From contig NZ_JAKREV010000008.1 in assembly GCF_022664465.1 (NCBI RefSeq), positions 1 to 64,000 on the forward strand: a stretch of DNA of 64,000 nt, given 5' to 3'. The stretch is from Sphingomonas hankookensis (lineage in GTDB: Bacteria; Pseudomonadota; Alphaproteobacteria; Sphingomonadales; Sphingomonadaceae). A model generated the notes under the pieces. That model was not told where the DNA came from. It did no database searches and saw nothing but the letters and a program-made list of their open reading frames with translations. This document shows positions 1 to 9,917 of this stretch, piece by piece (positions within the stretch are counted from its first letter, which is position 1; the number at the start of each line of letters is the position of its first letter). A program made the translations under genes and the position numbers.

Positions 1-74
1 GAGCTTGATCAATCGTCGTCGATCAGGAGTCCGCGGCACACCCGCCAAGGTTCAAACAGTCGCTGGCGTTGACG

Positions 75-1751
75 TCAGCGGAGGAGTAAACTCGGCCAAC
101 ATCTCAGATGGCAGTCATGAGAGCGTACGTTTTCGACCATCCTCTCACCGGTCCCCAGTTCCAGCGTCTCGGTCACGACATCGACCAGCGCCGGGCCGTC
201 ATGGGCGAAGGCCGCGCGCAAGGTTGCTTCCAGCTCGTCCGACCGGGTGACGCGGGCGCCGAAGAATCCCATCTGCGCCGCGATCGCGCCGAAATCGGGG
301 TTCTGCAACGCGACATTGGTGTCGACATAGCCCGCCGCCTTCTGCTCCAGCTCGACGAAGCCGAGCGTCGAATTGTTGAACACGACGATCTTGATCGGCA
401 GCCGCATCTGCACCGCGGTCAGCATGTCGCCCATCAGCATCGTCAGCCCGCCATCGCCCGACAGCGACACGACCTGCCGCGCCGGATAGGCCGCCTGCAC
501 GCCCAGCGCCTGCGGCATCGCATTCGCCATCGACCCGTGGTTGAACGACCCGATCAGCCGCCGTTTGCCATTCATCGTCAGGTAGCGCGCCGCCCACACC
601 GCCGGCGTACCGACGTCCGCGGTGAACACCGTATCCTCGGCCGCCACCGCATCGATCACCCGCGCGACATATTGCGGATGGAGCGGCTTGTCGCCGTCGC
701 GCGGGGTGGCGAGGTCGTCCAACCTTTTGCGCGCCTTGGCATAATGGGCGCGCGCCTTGGTCAGGAACGCCGCGTCACGGTCGGGCGCGATCAGCGGCGT
801 CAGTGCCGCCGCCGCCTCGGCCACGTCGCCGACGATGCCGATATCGATCTGCACCCGCCGCCCCAGCGCGGAGGGGTCGCGGTCAACCTGTGCGACCTTC
901 GCCTTCTCGGGATAGAAGTTGCGATAGGGGAAATCGGTGCCGAGCATCAGCAGCGTGTCGCACTCCATCATCGCGTGATAGCCCGACGCAAAACCGATCA
1001 GCCCGGTCATCCCGACATCATAGGGATTGTCCCACTCGATCCATTCCTTGCCGCGATAGGCATGGACGATCGGCGCGTTCAGCTTCGCCGCCAGTGCGAC
1101 GACCTCGTCATGCGCGCCCGCCACGCCTGCACCGCACAGCAGCGTTACCGCCTGCGATCCGTTAAGCAACTCGGCCAAGCGCTCAATTTCCCCCACCTGC
1201 GGCACGATGCGCGGGGGGAGGGGGGCGGCGAAGTTGGCGCGGGCGGTCTTCGGCGCGTCCTTCAGCGCGACATCGCCGGGGATCACCAGCACCGCCACGC
1301 CCTGTTGCCCGATCGCGGTACGCAGCGCCCGGTGGAGCAGTTCGGGCAGCTGTTCGGGGGTCTGCACCATCTCGCAGAAATGGCTGCATTCGCGGAACAG
1401 CTCGGTCGGGTGGGTCTCCTGGAAATAGTTCAGGCCGATCTCACTCGACGGGATATGCGCAGCGATGGCGAGGACGGGCACCCGGTTGCGCTGGCAATCG
1501 AACAGCCCGTTGATGAGGTGAAGGTTGCCAGGGCCACAGCTGCCCGCACACACCGCCAGTTTTCCGGTGGCGGCGGCCTCCGCCCCGGCCGAAAAGGCGG
1601 CGACCTCTTCGTGGCGGACATGCATCCAGTCGATCTGGCCCGACCGGCGCAAACTGTCGTTGATCGCGTTCAGGCTGTCGCCGGTCACGCCCCAGATGCG
1701 CTCGACGCCAGCGGCGATCAGCGTGTCGGTGATGAGGTCGGCGATCTGCAT
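75..1751 (-). CDS. poxB: Thiamine-diphosphate-dependent pyruvate dehydrogenase (PoxB-type)
   Basis: This 558-residue protein has the three-domain layout of the pyruvate oxidase / acetolactate synthase family. PoxB enzymes decarboxylate pyruvate oxidatively to acetate and CO2 and pass electrons to membrane quinone. The N-terminal pyrimidine domain carries the catalytic glutamate in VRHEEV (about residue 49), and the TPP/Mg site is GDGG followed by [13 protein letters not shown] in the C-terminal domain. The start ATG is followed by a typical family N-terminus ([11 protein letters not shown]). The C-terminus is odd: after the conserved VDVVT strand only about 31 residues remain, and they do not resemble the family's membrane-binding tail, so the 3' end may be rearranged. 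No partner gene is adjacent. Membrane recruitment of this copy is uncertain. Confidence 0.88.
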   Translation of the reverse strand: MQIADLITDTLIAAGVERIWGVTGDSLNAINDSLRRSGQIDWMHVRHEEVAAFSAGAEAAATGKLAVCAGSCGPGNLHLINGLFDCQRNRVPVLAIAAHIPSSEIGLNYFQETHPTELFRECSHFCEMVQTPEQLPELLHRALRTAIGQQGVAVLVIPGDVALKDAPKTARANFAAPLPPRIVPQVGEIERLAELLNGSQAVTLLCGAGVAGAHDEVVALAAKLNAPIVHAYRGKEWIEWDNPYDVGMTGLIGFASGYHAMMECDTLLMLGTDFPYRNFYPEKAKVAQVDRDPSALGRRVQIDIGIVGDVAEAAAALTPLIAPDRDAAFLTKARAHYAKARKRLDDLATPRDGDKPLHPQYVARVIDAVAAEDTVFTADVGTPAVWAARYLTMNGKRRLIGSFNHGSMANAMPQALGVQAAYPARQVVSLSGDGGLTMLMGDMLTAVQMRLPIKIVVFNNSTLGFVELEQKAAGYVDTNVALQNPDFGAIAAQMGFFGARVTRSDELEATLRAAFAHDGPALVDVVTETLELGTGERMVENVRSHDCHLRCWPSLLLR

Positions 1752-1910
1752 GGGGGTACCTTCCGAAGAGTGTTCGGAAGAGGAAACCGGTGAGCGCGGG
1801 ATTGGCTTCTTGCAAAGCGTGCAGGCCGGGTTGCGTATCTATGCGCTGGTCCGTTCCAACACCTGCCGGGTTCCAGCGCCGGACAGACTTCTAGCGCGAT
1901 GGTCGACACG

Positions 1911-1945
1911 AAAAAGCGGCCGTGCGCTGCTGCGCACGACCGCTC
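1911..1945 (-). terminator. Rho-independent terminator of the small secreted protein gene
   Basis: Read on the minus strand, a 13-bp stem with one internal mismatch (AGCGGTCGTGCGC / GCGCACGGCCGCT, loop AGCA) is followed by a T run. It lies about 60 bases downstream of the stop codon at 2002 and is one of the clearest intrinsic terminators in the window. Confidence 0.8.
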
Positions 1946-2001
1946 ATTGCGTTGCGTCGCAGGGAATCGATCGGTCCCCTATGACGCCGACGCCAGCCCG
2001 A

Positions 2002-2244
2002 TCAGTTGCTGTCGGGCGATTCGTCGCTCTTCACGATGGCAAGGATGCCGATCGCGGCGATACCCGCACCGATAGCCGCGGCAACAAGGCCGGGACCGGC
2101 AAGCTTGTTCGACTTGTCGGCCGAAGCCGAAGCACGCACCGGCTGCACGACCGAGAGCTTGGTTGCCGGGTTTGCCGGAGCGGCCATGACCGGAGCGGCA
2201 ACCAGCGTGGTAGCCGCTACTGCGGTGATGAATTTGGCAATCAT
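2002..2244 (-). CDS. Small secreted or membrane protein, function unknown
   Basis: An 80-residue protein. The ATG at 2244 was chosen because GGAG sits just upstream and the protein then begins with a signal peptide (MIAKFITAVAATTLVAAPVMAA). The middle is short and Ala/Ser/Lys-rich. A second hydrophobic helix rich in Gly, Ala and Ile (GLVAAAIGAGIAAIGILAIV) lies near the C-terminus, before the acidic end KSDESPDSN. No catalytic motif is visible. The gene is monocistronic with its own terminator. The form (signal peptide plus one C-terminal helix) suggests a small envelope protein; I cannot name a function. Confidence 0.75.
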   Translation of the reverse strand: MIAKFITAVAATTLVAAPVMAAPANPATKLSVVQPVRASASADKSNKLAGPGLVAAAIGAGIAAIGILAIVKSDESPDSN

Positions 2245-2463
2245 AATGGTCTCCTTCGGTGAGGGGGCTGACTGCCTCCCCATGTAGATCAAGTCGAGGC
2301 GTTATCGACCAGGCGAAACATTATCTTACAAATCCGAAGATTCCGATCCTGTTCCGTTCCGTCCGTACGCTATTCGACAAATAGCGACGGCCAGCACCTG
2401 GCGATGATCGAAATCTATGCAGGTATGAAATACCTTACCAATACTCCATCAACGGGCAGAATA

Positions 2464-4551
2464 TCACGCCAGCGTGCGCACCTTCGCTTCGCGGTCCCAG
2501 TAACGCTTCTTGGCGGCGTCGATAAAGCCGGCGATGTCGGTGACACCTTCGTCGACTTCTACACCGGCCTTGTCGAGCAGCGGTTTCGCGTCGGCGTTGT
2601 GGCCGATCGCCTTGAGGTGCCCGAACGCGTCCATCACCCACTGGACCGCAGCACCTTCCTTCACCAGCTTGGCCGTCGCTTCCGCCGACAGCAGCACCGC
2701 GCAGGCATCGACCGTGACCGAGGGCTGGCCGAACAGCTGCGCATCGGCGGCGATGGTCGATCCGTCGGACAGTGGCACCTTGCCGACCTTCGGCGCGATC
2801 GTCATCGCGTTGCCGCCGGCTGCCTTGATCGCGTCCTTCAGCGCCTTCAGCTCGCCGGCATCGCTGCCGTCGGCGATCAGGATGCCGACATTGCGTCCCT
2901 CGAGCGTATGCTTTTCGAGCGGCCCGCGGATGATGCGCAGCGCGGGCGACGGGTCCATGTCGAGCACCGGCGCGGCGGTCGGCGACGCTTCGGGCAGGTC
3001 CATGGCGAGACCGTCGGCGACGCGGGTGGCAAGGTCCTCATCGACGTTGCGCAGATTGGCGAGCATCGCGGTGCGGATATGCTCGAGGCTGACCTTCGAC
3101 AGCTCGAACACCAAAGCCGAGGCCAGATGCGCCTGTTCCGCCGGATCGATCGAGCGGAAGAACAGCCGTGCCTGGCTGTAATGGTCGGCGAAGCTCTCCG
3201 GGCGGATGCGCAGCTTCTGGCCCTGCTCTTCCGAGGGGAAGGTCTTGTAGCCCTTCTCCGGGTCCTCGCGCGCGCCGGCCTCTTCGCCCGCCTTGGCGAG
3301 GCTGTTCGGCTCGTAATTGGCGCGGCCCTTGGGGACGGCCATTTGCATGTGACCGTCGCGCTGCTGGTTCAGGAATGGACACCCGGCGGCTTCGGCGCGG
3401 CCCTTTGCCGCATTGATCGGCAGCTGGTGGAAATTGACCGAGCCGAGCCGCGACAGCTGCGTGTCGGTATAGCTGAACAGCCGGCCCTGCAGCAGCGGGT
3501 CGTTCGAGAAACCGATGCCCGGCACGACATGGCTCGGCACGAACGCCGCCTGTTCGGTTTCGGCAAAGAAATTGTCGGGATAGCGGTCGAGCACCATCCG
3601 CCCGACGATGCGCACCGGCAACACTTCCTCGGGGATGATCTTGGTCGCGTCGAGCACGTCATAAGGGAGCGAGTTCGCGAATTCCTCGTCGAACAGCTGC
3701 ACGCCCAGTTCCCAGGTCGGGAAATCGCCGCGGTCGATCCGTTCGAACAGGTCGCGACGCTGGAAATCGGGGTCGGCACCGGCGATCTTCACCGTCTCGT
3801 CCCAGATGGTCGAGGCGAGGCCGGCCTTGGGCTTCCAGTGGAACTTGACGAAGGTCGACTTGCCTTCCTTGTTCACGAACCGGAAGGTGTGGACGCCGAA
3901 CCCCTCCATGTTGGCAAAAGTGCGCGGTAGCGTGCGGTCCGACATCGCCCACATGATCATGTTGGTCGATTCGGGCATCAGCGAGATGAAGTCCCAGAAG
4001 GTGTCGTGCGCGGTCGCCGCCTGCGGATAGCCGCGATCGGCCTCCATCTTGGCGGCGTGGATCAGGTCGGGAAACTTGATCGCGTCCTGGATGAAGAAGA
4101 CGGGGATGTTGTTGCCGACGAGGTCCCAGTTGCCCTCGCGGGTGTAGAATTTCACCGCGAAGCCGCGCACGTCGCGCGGGGTGTCGACCGATCCGGCGCC
4201 GCCGGCGACGGTCGAGAAGCGGGTGAACACTTCCGTGCGCTGTCCCTTCTTCTGGAACATGTCGGCGACGGTGATGTCGGCGAGGCTGTCGGTGCATTCG
4301 AAATAGCCATGCGCCGCCGAACCACGCGCGTGCACGATCCGCTCCGGAATGCGCTCGTGATCGAAATGGTTCATCTTCTCGCGGAAGACTTCGTCCTCGA
4401 TCAGCACGGGCCCGCGCGCGCCCGCCTTCAGCTGGTTCTGGTTGTCGCTGATCGGCGTGCCGTGGTTGGTGGTCAGCACCGGATGATCGGCATCGGTCAC
4501 CTGATGGGTTTCGCCGCCGTTGCCGGCGTTGAGGGGCTTCGTGTCGGTCAT
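2464..4551 (-). CDS. katE: Large-subunit catalase HPII (KatE type)
   Basis: A 695-residue haem catalase of the large-subunit clade, which converts H2O2 to water and oxygen in the cytoplasm. The catalytic histidine is in [14 protein letters not shown] (about His74), the distal asparagine in [13 protein letters not shown], and the proximal haem tyrosine in [14 protein letters not shown]. The last roughly 150 residues form the flavodoxin/DJ-1-like domain found only in large catalases (from [17 protein letters not shown] onward). The ATG at 4551 is preferred over upstream in-frame starts because the peptide from MTDTKP matches the family and AAGGATT lies upstream. It stands alone, with the SulP gene divergent. 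No regulator or OxyR-type site could be identified. Confidence 0.95.
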   Translation of the reverse strand: MTDTKPLNAGNGGETHQVTDADHPVLTTNHGTPISDNQNQLKAGARGPVLIEDEVFREKMNHFDHERIPERIVHARGSAAHGYFECTDSLADITVADMFQKKGQRTEVFTRFSTVAGGAGSVDTPRDVRGFAVKFYTREGNWDLVGNNIPVFFIQDAIKFPDLIHAAKMEADRGYPQAATAHDTFWDFISLMPESTNMIMWAMSDRTLPRTFANMEGFGVHTFRFVNKEGKSTFVKFHWKPKAGLASTIWDETVKIAGADPDFQRRDLFERIDRGDFPTWELGVQLFDEEFANSLPYDVLDATKIIPEEVLPVRIVGRMVLDRYPDNFFAETEQAAFVPSHVVPGIGFSNDPLLQGRLFSYTDTQLSRLGSVNFHQLPINAAKGRAEAAGCPFLNQQRDGHMQMAVPKGRANYEPNSLAKAGEEAGAREDPEKGYKTFPSEEQGQKLRIRPESFADHYSQARLFFRSIDPAEQAHLASALVFELSKVSLEHIRTAMLANLRNVDEDLATRVADGLAMDLPEASPTAAPVLDMDPSPALRIIRGPLEKHTLEGRNVGILIADGSDAGELKALKDAIKAAGGNAMTIAPKVGKVPLSDGSTIAADAQLFGQPSVTVDACAVLLSAEATAKLVKEGAAVQWVMDAFGHLKAIGHNADAKPLLDKAGVEVDEGVTDIAGFIDAAKKRYWDREAKVRTLA

Positions 4552-4922
4552 GGGGGAATCCTTGGGATCGGAGGTCGTAAGACCAACGTCCCGGCAGGGG
4601 CCGCGGTTGCCCTGTCGCGAAAGATTGCGGCGAAATACCAATGGGGTGCGGCGGGCGTGTCCAGCGGGCGTACCCGCGCGCAGGCCGGGGTCCAGAGCCG
4701 CCGACGCGACCGTCGGCGATCATGGCCATGTATCCCCGCCTGCGCGGGGATACGGTAGCGGGGCCTTGCCCCACCGCATCGCCCCGGCTACACGCCGGCC
4801 ACTCGCAAGGACCCGGTGCAATTCCGGGTGGCTATTCCGGCCGCCGATCCGCCGGACAACATCCCCGCATGCACCCCTGACCGCGCCCGATGATGCGCCA
4901 TGCGGCTCGATGTGGAATTCCC
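4552..4922. other. Divergent intergenic region between katE and the SulP gene
   Basis: About 370 bases with no credible ORF. It must carry the promoters of both flanking genes, but no convincing -35/-10 pair stands out by eye. It contains a short GC-rich palindrome at 4730-4753 and further repeat-like GC-rich sequence near 4670-4700. Confidence 0.6.
4730..4753. repeat. Short GC-rich palindrome (REP-like)
   Basis: Perfect 10-bp arms GTATCCCCGC and GCGGGGATAC around a 4-base loop CTGC. Similar CCCCG...CGGGG elements recur elsewhere in the window (49329-49420), so this is probably one member of a dispersed family rather than a gene-specific regulator. Confidence 0.7.
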
Positions 4923-6404
4923 ATGAGCTTTTTCGCAACCTATCGCCGCCAGTGGTTCGGCGGACCCGTACAGATCCGGCGCGACATCCTTGCCGGGATC
5001 GTCGTCGCGCTCGCGCTGATCCCCGAAGCGATCGGCTTTTCGATCATCGCCGGGGTCGACCCGCGCGTCGGCCTCTATGCCTCGGTCGCGATCGCGATGA
5101 CGATCGCGTGTGTCGGCGGCCGGCCGGGCATGGTCTCCGCCGCGACCGCGGCGGTCGCGGTGCTGGTGGGGCCGTTGGTGCGCGACCACGGCGTCGCCTA
5201 TCTCTTCGCCGCCACCATCCTGATGGGGCTGATCCAGATCGCCGCGGGGCTGCTGCGGCTCGACCGGGTGATGCAGTTCGTGTCGCGATCGGTCATCACC
5301 GGCTTTGTCAACGCGCTGGCCATCCTGATCTTCCTCGCGCAGCTGCCGCAGCTGACCGGGGTGACGTGGCATGCCTATGCGCTGATCGCGCTGGGGCTCG
5401 CCATCATCTACCTGTTGCCGCGCATCACCCGCGCGGTGCCGTCGCCGCTGGTGGCGATCCTCGTGCTGAGCGGGATCAGCATCGCGCTGGGCCTGCCGGT
5501 CAATACGGTGGGCGACATGGGGCAGTTGCCGCAAGGGCTGCCGAGCTTCGCGTGGCCGCAGGTGCCGCTGACGCTGGAGACGCTGACGATCATCCTGCCC
5601 TATGCCCTGACCATGGCCACCGTGGGCCTGCTCGAATCGCTGCTGACCGCGCAGATCGTCGACGACATGACCGATACCGACAGCGACAAGGCCCAGGAAT
5701 GTGCAGGCCAAGGCGGCGCGAACATCGTCGCCGCGCTGTTCGGCGGGATGGGCGGCTGTGCGATGATCGGGCAATCGGTCATCAACGTGACCTCGGGCGG
5801 GCGGGGGCGGCTGTCGACCTTCGTCGCGGGCGCGTTCCTGTTGTTCCTGCTCGCCGTGCTCGGCCCCTGGGTCGGGCGGGTGCCGATGCCGGCGCTGGTG
5901 GCGGTCATGATCATGGTGTCGATCGGCACGTTCAGCTGGAACTCGATCCGCAACCTGCGGCATCATCCGCTGCCGTCATCGATCGTGATGCTGGTGACGG
6001 TCGCGGTGGTGGTGGCGACGCGCGACCTCTCGCTGGGGGTGCTGGCCGGGGTGCTGCTGTCGGGGGTGTTCTTCGCCGGGAAAGTGCAGCGGATGTTCGC
6101 GGTCGAGCGGATCGCGCAGGAGGGCGGCGTGACCTACCGGGTGACGGGCCAGATCTTCTTCGCCTCGGTCGACCGCTTCCGCCGGGCGTTCGCGCTTGAG
6201 ACGGTACCCGTGACGATCGACGTCGCCGCGGCGCATTTCTGGGACATTTCCGGCGTCGACGCGCTCGACAAGATCGTCGCGCGGCTGCGCCAGGGCGGCG
6301 CGGCGGTGACCGTCATCGGCTATAACCGGGCGAGTGCCGACCTGGTCGACCGGTTTGCATTGCACGACAAGACCGGGGTCGAGCTGGGCGTCGCGCCGCA
6401 TTGA
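4923..6404 (+). CDS. SulP-family anion transporter with STAS domain
   Basis: A 493-residue inner-membrane protein with 10 to 12 hydrophobic segments followed by a C-terminal cytoplasmic STAS domain. The N-terminal signature is present ([19 protein letters not shown]), as is the core [20 protein letters not shown]. The STAS domain spans roughly residues 400-490 ([41 protein letters not shown]). SulP proteins carry sulfate, bicarbonate or dicarboxylates; the substrate cannot be read here. An in-frame ATG lies 33 bases upstream, but 4923 is preferred because GGAAT precedes it and homologues begin close to this point. It is transcribed alone, away from katE. Confidence 0.88.
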   Translation: MSFFATYRRQWFGGPVQIRRDILAGIVVALALIPEAIGFSIIAGVDPRVGLYASVAIAMTIACVGGRPGMVSAATAAVAVLVGPLVRDHGVAYLFAATILMGLIQIAAGLLRLDRVMQFVSRSVITGFVNALAILIFLAQLPQLTGVTWHAYALIALGLAIIYLLPRITRAVPSPLVAILVLSGISIALGLPVNTVGDMGQLPQGLPSFAWPQVPLTLETLTIILPYALTMATVGLLESLLTAQIVDDMTDTDSDKAQECAGQGGANIVAALFGGMGGCAMIGQSVINVTSGGRGRLSTFVAGAFLLFLLAVLGPWVGRVPMPALVAVMIMVSIGTFSWNSIRNLRHHPLPSSIVMLVTVAVVVATRDLSLGVLAGVLLSGVFFAGKVQRMFAVERIAQEGGVTYRVTGQIFFASVDRFRRAFALETVPVTIDVAAAHFWDISGVDALDKIVARLRQGGAAVTVIGYNRASADLVDRFALHDKTGVELGVAPH

Positions 6405-6454
6405 GGGAGGGGTGCCCTCGCGCCGGCAGGGGTCAGAGGCTGATACCATTGTAG

Positions 6455-6627
6455 AACCGTTCGCGCTGAGTAGGGGCTGAGCTTGTCGAGGAGGATCAGG
6501 TGAACCATGCCCCGCATGGTTCAGGATCGTCCGGGGGACGATCCGACCTGATCCTTATCGAAGCACCTGTGTCGGTCCTTCGATACGCCATTTCGACAAG
6601 CTCAATGGCTACTCAGGACGAACGGTT
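6455..6627. repeat. Long nested inverted repeat between SulP and mqo
   Basis: Outer arms of 35 bases (6455-6489 and 6593-6627) are inverted copies with about 6 mismatches; both contain GAGCTTGTCGA and CTGAGTAG. Between them lie GGATCAGGT/ACCTGATCC, GAACCATG/CATGGTTC and GGATCGTCC/GGACGATCC pairs, so the whole block can fold as a large branched hairpin. The GAGCTTGTCGA word is familiar from dispersed intergenic repeats of many proteobacteria. It sits between two convergent genes (6404 and 6657) and could serve as a two-way terminator. Confidence 0.8.
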
Positions 6628-6656
6628 TCGCCTTATGCCGCCACGCCCCGCAGCCC

Positions 6657-8387
6657 TCACATCGCCTGTTCTTCGCGGTTCAGGCTGCGACCGGGCTGGG
6701 TCGCGGCCGGCGCCGGCGCGCCCGCCGGGATGGCGCGGACATCGGCCGGCACCTCGACGAACGGCAGTTTCAGCGTCTCGCTGGTCATCCGCCGGATCTG
6801 GTTGGTGAAGCCCGGATCATCGTTGAGCGTGCGGCCATAGGACGGGATCATCGTCTCGATCTTCGGGGTCCAGATGCTCGCGAAACGTTGCGGGAACGCC
6901 TTTTTCAGCACGTCGAGCATGATGGCGGGCGAGGTCGAGGCACCGGGCGAGGCCCCCAGCAGCGCGGCGATGCTGCCCTGCTTGTCGGTGACGATCTCGG
7001 TCCCGAACTGCAACACCGGTCCCTTTTTCGGGTCGCGCTTGATGATCTGCACCCGCTGTCCGGCGGTGACCAGCTTCCAGTCGCCCTGTTTGGCGTTCGG
7101 GAAATACTTCACCAGTTCGGCCTGCCGGTCCTTGTCGGTCAGCATCGCCTGTTGGACCAGATACTTCACCAGCTCGGCATTTTCCGCGCCGACCGCCATC
7201 ATCGGCCCGACATTGTCCTTGTACACGCTGTTGAACAGGTCCTGCCACGACCCGTTCTTCAGGAACTTCGTGCTTTGCAGCGCGAAGGGCCCGAACAGGA
7301 TCACCGATTTGCCGTCCAGTTTGCGCGCGTCGAGATGCGGCACCGACATCGGCGGCGATCCGGCTTCCGCCTTGCCATAGACCTTCACGTCGTGGCGCGC
7401 GGTGATCGCGGGATTCTGGAAGGCGAGGAACTGGCCGCCGACCGGGAAGCCGCCGTAATTCTTCGCTTCCGGGATGCCCGACATCTGCAACAGCTTGAGC
7501 GACGCGCCGCCCGCGCCGATGAACACGAAGCGCGCGCGGACCGTCCGGTCCTTGTTGTCGGCGAGGTTGCGGACGGTCACGTTCCAGATGCCGTCGTCGC
7601 CGCGGCGGATGCCCCGCACCTCGTGGCGCAGCTGCAGGCTGAAATTGGGGTTTTTCGTCAGCGCATTGGCGAGCTGGTTGGTGATCACCCCCCAGTTCAC
7701 GTCGGTGCCGATCGGCATATAGGTCGCAGCGACCTTCTGTGCCGGGTCGCGGCCCTCCATCACCAGCGGCGCCCATGCGGCGATGCGCGACCGGTCCTGG
7801 GTGAACTCCATGCCGTAGAAGAGCGGGTTCCTGACCAGCGCCGCCTGCCGCTTGCGCAGATAGTCGATGTTCGCATCGCCCCATACGAGGCTCATATGCG
7901 GCGTCGGGTTGATGAAGCCGTTCGGCGCGCCGAGGCGCCCGGTCCGCACCTCATGCGCCCAGAACTGGCGCGCGACCTCGAACTGTTCGGCGATCTCCAC
8001 CGCCTTCGTCGTGTCGATCGACCCGTCCGCGTTCTCGGGCGTGTAGTTCAGCTCGGCGAAGCCCGAATGGCCCGTGCCGGCATTGTTCCACCCGTTCGAG
8101 CTTTCCTCGGCCACGCCGCCCAGGCGTTCGAACATCGCGACGCGCCAGTTGGGCTCCAGCTCCTGGAGATAGGTGGCGAGCGTGACGCTCATCACCCCGC
8201 CGCCGATCACCGCCACGTCGAGCGGTTGATCCTGCGCCGGCGCGGGGCCGGGCGACGAGGCCATCGGGCGGAACAGGAAGGCGACGATGCAGAACAGCAG
8301 CAGGCCGAGGATGCCGAGCACGATCTTGGTCTTGCGCCGGCGCTGCGGACGCGGTGCGGAGGGAGGTTGCATGGGGATATCCGTCAT
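6657..8387 (-). CDS. mqo: Malate:quinone oxidoreductase with N-terminal membrane anchor
   Basis: A 576-residue FAD enzyme that oxidises malate to oxaloacetate and reduces quinone in the TCA cycle. The dinucleotide-binding motif is [17 protein letters not shown], followed by the Mqo signatures [23 protein letters not shown] and [11 protein letters not shown] and, near the C-terminus, [19 protein letters not shown]. Mqo is usually a peripheral protein of about 490-550 residues. This one begins with a basic stretch (PQRRRKTK) and a clear hydrophobic helix ([18 protein letters not shown]), then a Pro/Ala linker, which would tether it to the membrane. The ATG at 8387 is used because it is the first that keeps the basic/hydrophobic leader; the ATG at 8372 is possible. 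No neighbour suggests an operon. Confidence 0.93.
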   Translation of the reverse strand: MTDIPMQPPSAPRPQRRRKTKIVLGILGLLLFCIVAFLFRPMASSPGPAPAQDQPLDVAVIGGGVMSVTLATYLQELEPNWRVAMFERLGGVAEESSNGWNNAGTGHSGFAELNYTPENADGSIDTTKAVEIAEQFEVARQFWAHEVRTGRLGAPNGFINPTPHMSLVWGDANIDYLRKRQAALVRNPLFYGMEFTQDRSRIAAWAPLVMEGRDPAQKVAATYMPIGTDVNWGVITNQLANALTKNPNFSLQLRHEVRGIRRGDDGIWNVTVRNLADNKDRTVRARFVFIGAGGASLKLLQMSGIPEAKNYGGFPVGGQFLAFQNPAITARHDVKVYGKAEAGSPPMSVPHLDARKLDGKSVILFGPFALQSTKFLKNGSWQDLFNSVYKDNVGPMMAVGAENAELVKYLVQQAMLTDKDRQAELVKYFPNAKQGDWKLVTAGQRVQIIKRDPKKGPVLQFGTEIVTDKQGSIAALLGASPGASTSPAIMLDVLKKAFPQRFASIWTPKIETMIPSYGRTLNDDPGFTNQIRRMTSETLKLPFVEVPADVRAIPAGAPAPAATQPGRSLNREEQAM

Positions 8388-8634
8388 GAAGATGGGTGCG
8401 CGGACACGCCGTTTCGGTTCGGCCTGCGCAGGGGATCCTCTTGTTGTACGCGTTATACGAAGCGGTAATCTGAGGCAAATCCGTGCTTTCCCCCAATGCT
8501 GCCGTCGCATCTGCCACCCACGGTTCCGCCTGCTCTCGTCGGAGAGCATCGCGCCGGCGTTAGCCGGTGCGTCCGGCAGGGGCAGCGGGGGTGGGGATGA
8601 TGGGTGTCGTCGGGGTTTCCTGTTGGGTTAGCCG

Positions 8635-9471
8635 TCAGGCTGTACGCCGTCGGCCGGCGAGGCCGACGACATTCGTCGTCTGGTCAAATGACTCTAGGAG
8701 CGGTTGCGGATCGTCATGAGACTCGCACGCGGCACGATCGATCGCCGCGCCCAGCGAGGCGAGGACCCGGCCGAGCGCACCGCCCAGCGTCACCTCGGCC
8801 AGCTCGCGACAGCTGAGCGTCGCGCGCATCGCCGCCAGCTCGGCGGCCTGTTCGGCATGGTGGACGACGGCGTCGCACGGCAACGGCGCCGGGCGGAACC
8901 GCCGCGGCAGGAAGCGCAGCAGCTTGCCCGGCAGCAGCGGGCGATAGAGGTTCGACGTCTGGCGATAGCGCGGCCCGGCACCGCTGTTGCGGCAGAAGCG
9001 CCGCTGGCGCACGAGGAACCCCGCCGCCTCCAGTGCCGCCAGCGCACGCGCGACGGTGGCGCGGCCGAGCGCGGTCGCCTTCGCCAGATGGTCGTAGGTC
9101 GGGAACACCCGGCCCGCGTTCAGCCGGGCGAGGGTGCAGATCTCCTCGAACACGCGCACCGCGCCGGCGGTGAGGCCCGCCAGCACCGCCTCGTCGGCAC
9201 GCAGAAGCCGCCCTTCGGCGCGCGCATCGCGGCGCACCCGCCGCCCGGCATCGAGCGCGGCGCGCGCGGTGCGCAGCAGCCGGTCGGTCTCGCCCTTCGC
9301 CGGGACCGCGAAGAAACTGTCCTCGACGCTGCCCGCCTCGACGCTGCCGCGCCGTACCGGGGCGCCGGTGCGATGCACCCCGCCGCTGCGTGGCCGTGCC
9401 GCCCGCGCCGGATATGCGCGCGCCGGATCCACCATGCGTGCGATCGCTTCGCTCAGGATGAGCGCCATCAT
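8635..9471 (-). CDS. Winged-helix DNA-binding protein next to repA
   Basis: A 278-residue protein. Residues about 115-170 form a helix-turn-helix/winged-helix region (VFEEICTLARLNAGRVFPTYDHLAKATALGRATVARALAALEAAGFL written here in parts: TYDHLAKATALGRATVARAL is the recognition region). The rest is Arg/Ala-rich with no enzymatic motif. The start at 9471 follows AAGGGGACG at good spacing. It is transcribed in the same direction as repA, with a block of four iterons between them. Proteins of this kind often accompany RPA-type initiators in sphingomonads, so a role in replication or copy control is likely, but this is inference from context. Confidence 0.7.
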   Translation of the reverse strand: MMALILSEAIARMVDPARAYPARAARPRSGGVHRTGAPVRRGSVEAGSVEDSFFAVPAKGETDRLLRTARAALDAGRRVRRDARAEGRLLRADEAVLAGLTAGAVRVFEEICTLARLNAGRVFPTYDHLAKATALGRATVARALAALEAAGFLVRQRRFCRNSGAGPRYRQTSNLYRPLLPGKLLRFLPRRFRPAPLPCDAVVHHAEQAAELAAMRATLSCRELAEVTLGGALGRVLASLGAAIDRAACESHDDPQPLLESFDQTTNVVGLAGRRRTA

Positions 9472-9621
9472 CGTCCCCTTGTTGGGGGCCGGGACCATTT
9501 TTGCAAAAAAAGGGCGTGGCGCGAAACGCGCGTCCTTGAACCGGCAAGCGATCGGGGGTATTTGGAGAGTTGTTGAGACTGTGTTCGACGTTTGGCGACG
9601 TCGCTCCAAAACCCTTGGGAC

Positions 9622-9648
9622 GCCCGGCCTTCGTGCCGGGCTTTCCTT
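9622..9648 (+). terminator. Possible intrinsic terminator
   Basis: Seven-bp stem GCCCGGC / GCCGGGC with a 6-base loop, followed by TTTCCTTT on the plus strand. No plus-strand gene ends here, so it might block transcription entering the iteron block or end a short unannotated RNA. Confidence 0.45.
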
Positions 9649-9761
9649 TATGTGGTCACGGCCATTCCCTCATCTGCCGGCCCCGCCGCCGACGTGCTTC
9701 GGCCCCACCGCCGATTGGGGTGACCTTTGCAGATGAAATCCAACATCGGAAGCGTTCCCGG

Positions 9762-9908
9762 TTCGTGCTTTCGAGTAGGAAAGGCACAATTATGTTCGTT
9801 TCGGCGCAAACTCCCGCGTCCGATTCGTGCTTTCGAGTAGGAATTGCTCGTTCGATTCGTGCTTTCGAGTAGCAACGAACCGCGAAAATTCGTGCTTTCG
9901 GGTAGGAA
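9762..9908 (+). repeat. Four direct iterons downstream of repA
   Basis: Four copies of a 20-bp sequence in the same orientation: TTCGTGCTTTCGAGTAGGAA at 9762-9781 and 9824-9843, a one-base variant (AGCAA end) at 9856-9875, and another (TCGGG in place of TCGAG) at 9889-9908. Start-to-start spacing is 62, 32 and 33 bases, close to whole helical turns, so the copies present the same face of the DNA. This is the arrangement expected for binding sites of an iteron-type replication initiator. Confidence 0.85.
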
Positions 9909-9917
9909 ATGCCGCGC

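Larger units (their letters stand above)
9472..9917. other. Putative replication origin region with iterons
   Basis: A 446-base gene-free stretch between the winged-helix gene and repA. It holds a plus-strand hairpin terminator near 9622-9648 and four direct iterons at 9762-9908. The short ORFs here are only translations of the repeats. It is the best candidate for an origin; an A+T-rich unwinding element could not be fixed by eye, although 9780-9800 is the most A+T-rich part. Confidence 0.6.

Noticed and set aside
108..1793. Long plus-strand ORF opposite poxB
   Set aside because: It is an Arg/His-rich mirror of a high-GC gene, with no domain. The minus-strand PoxB match is decisive. The same holds for the long ORFs opposite katE (2404-3930), SulP (4788-5966), mqo (6888-8468), the TonB receptor (54520-56445) and ugd (61617-62885).
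1752..2001. Possible tRNA-like hairpins
   Set aside because: No cloverleaf with a T-loop and acceptor stem could be built. The strong stem at 1911-1945 is a terminator.
9762..9908. CRISPR-like array
   Set aside because: The 20-bp copies are unevenly spaced (62, 32, 33), the gaps are 12-42 bases, copies also flank the other side of repA in inverted orientation, and there are no cas genes. Iterons explain them better.
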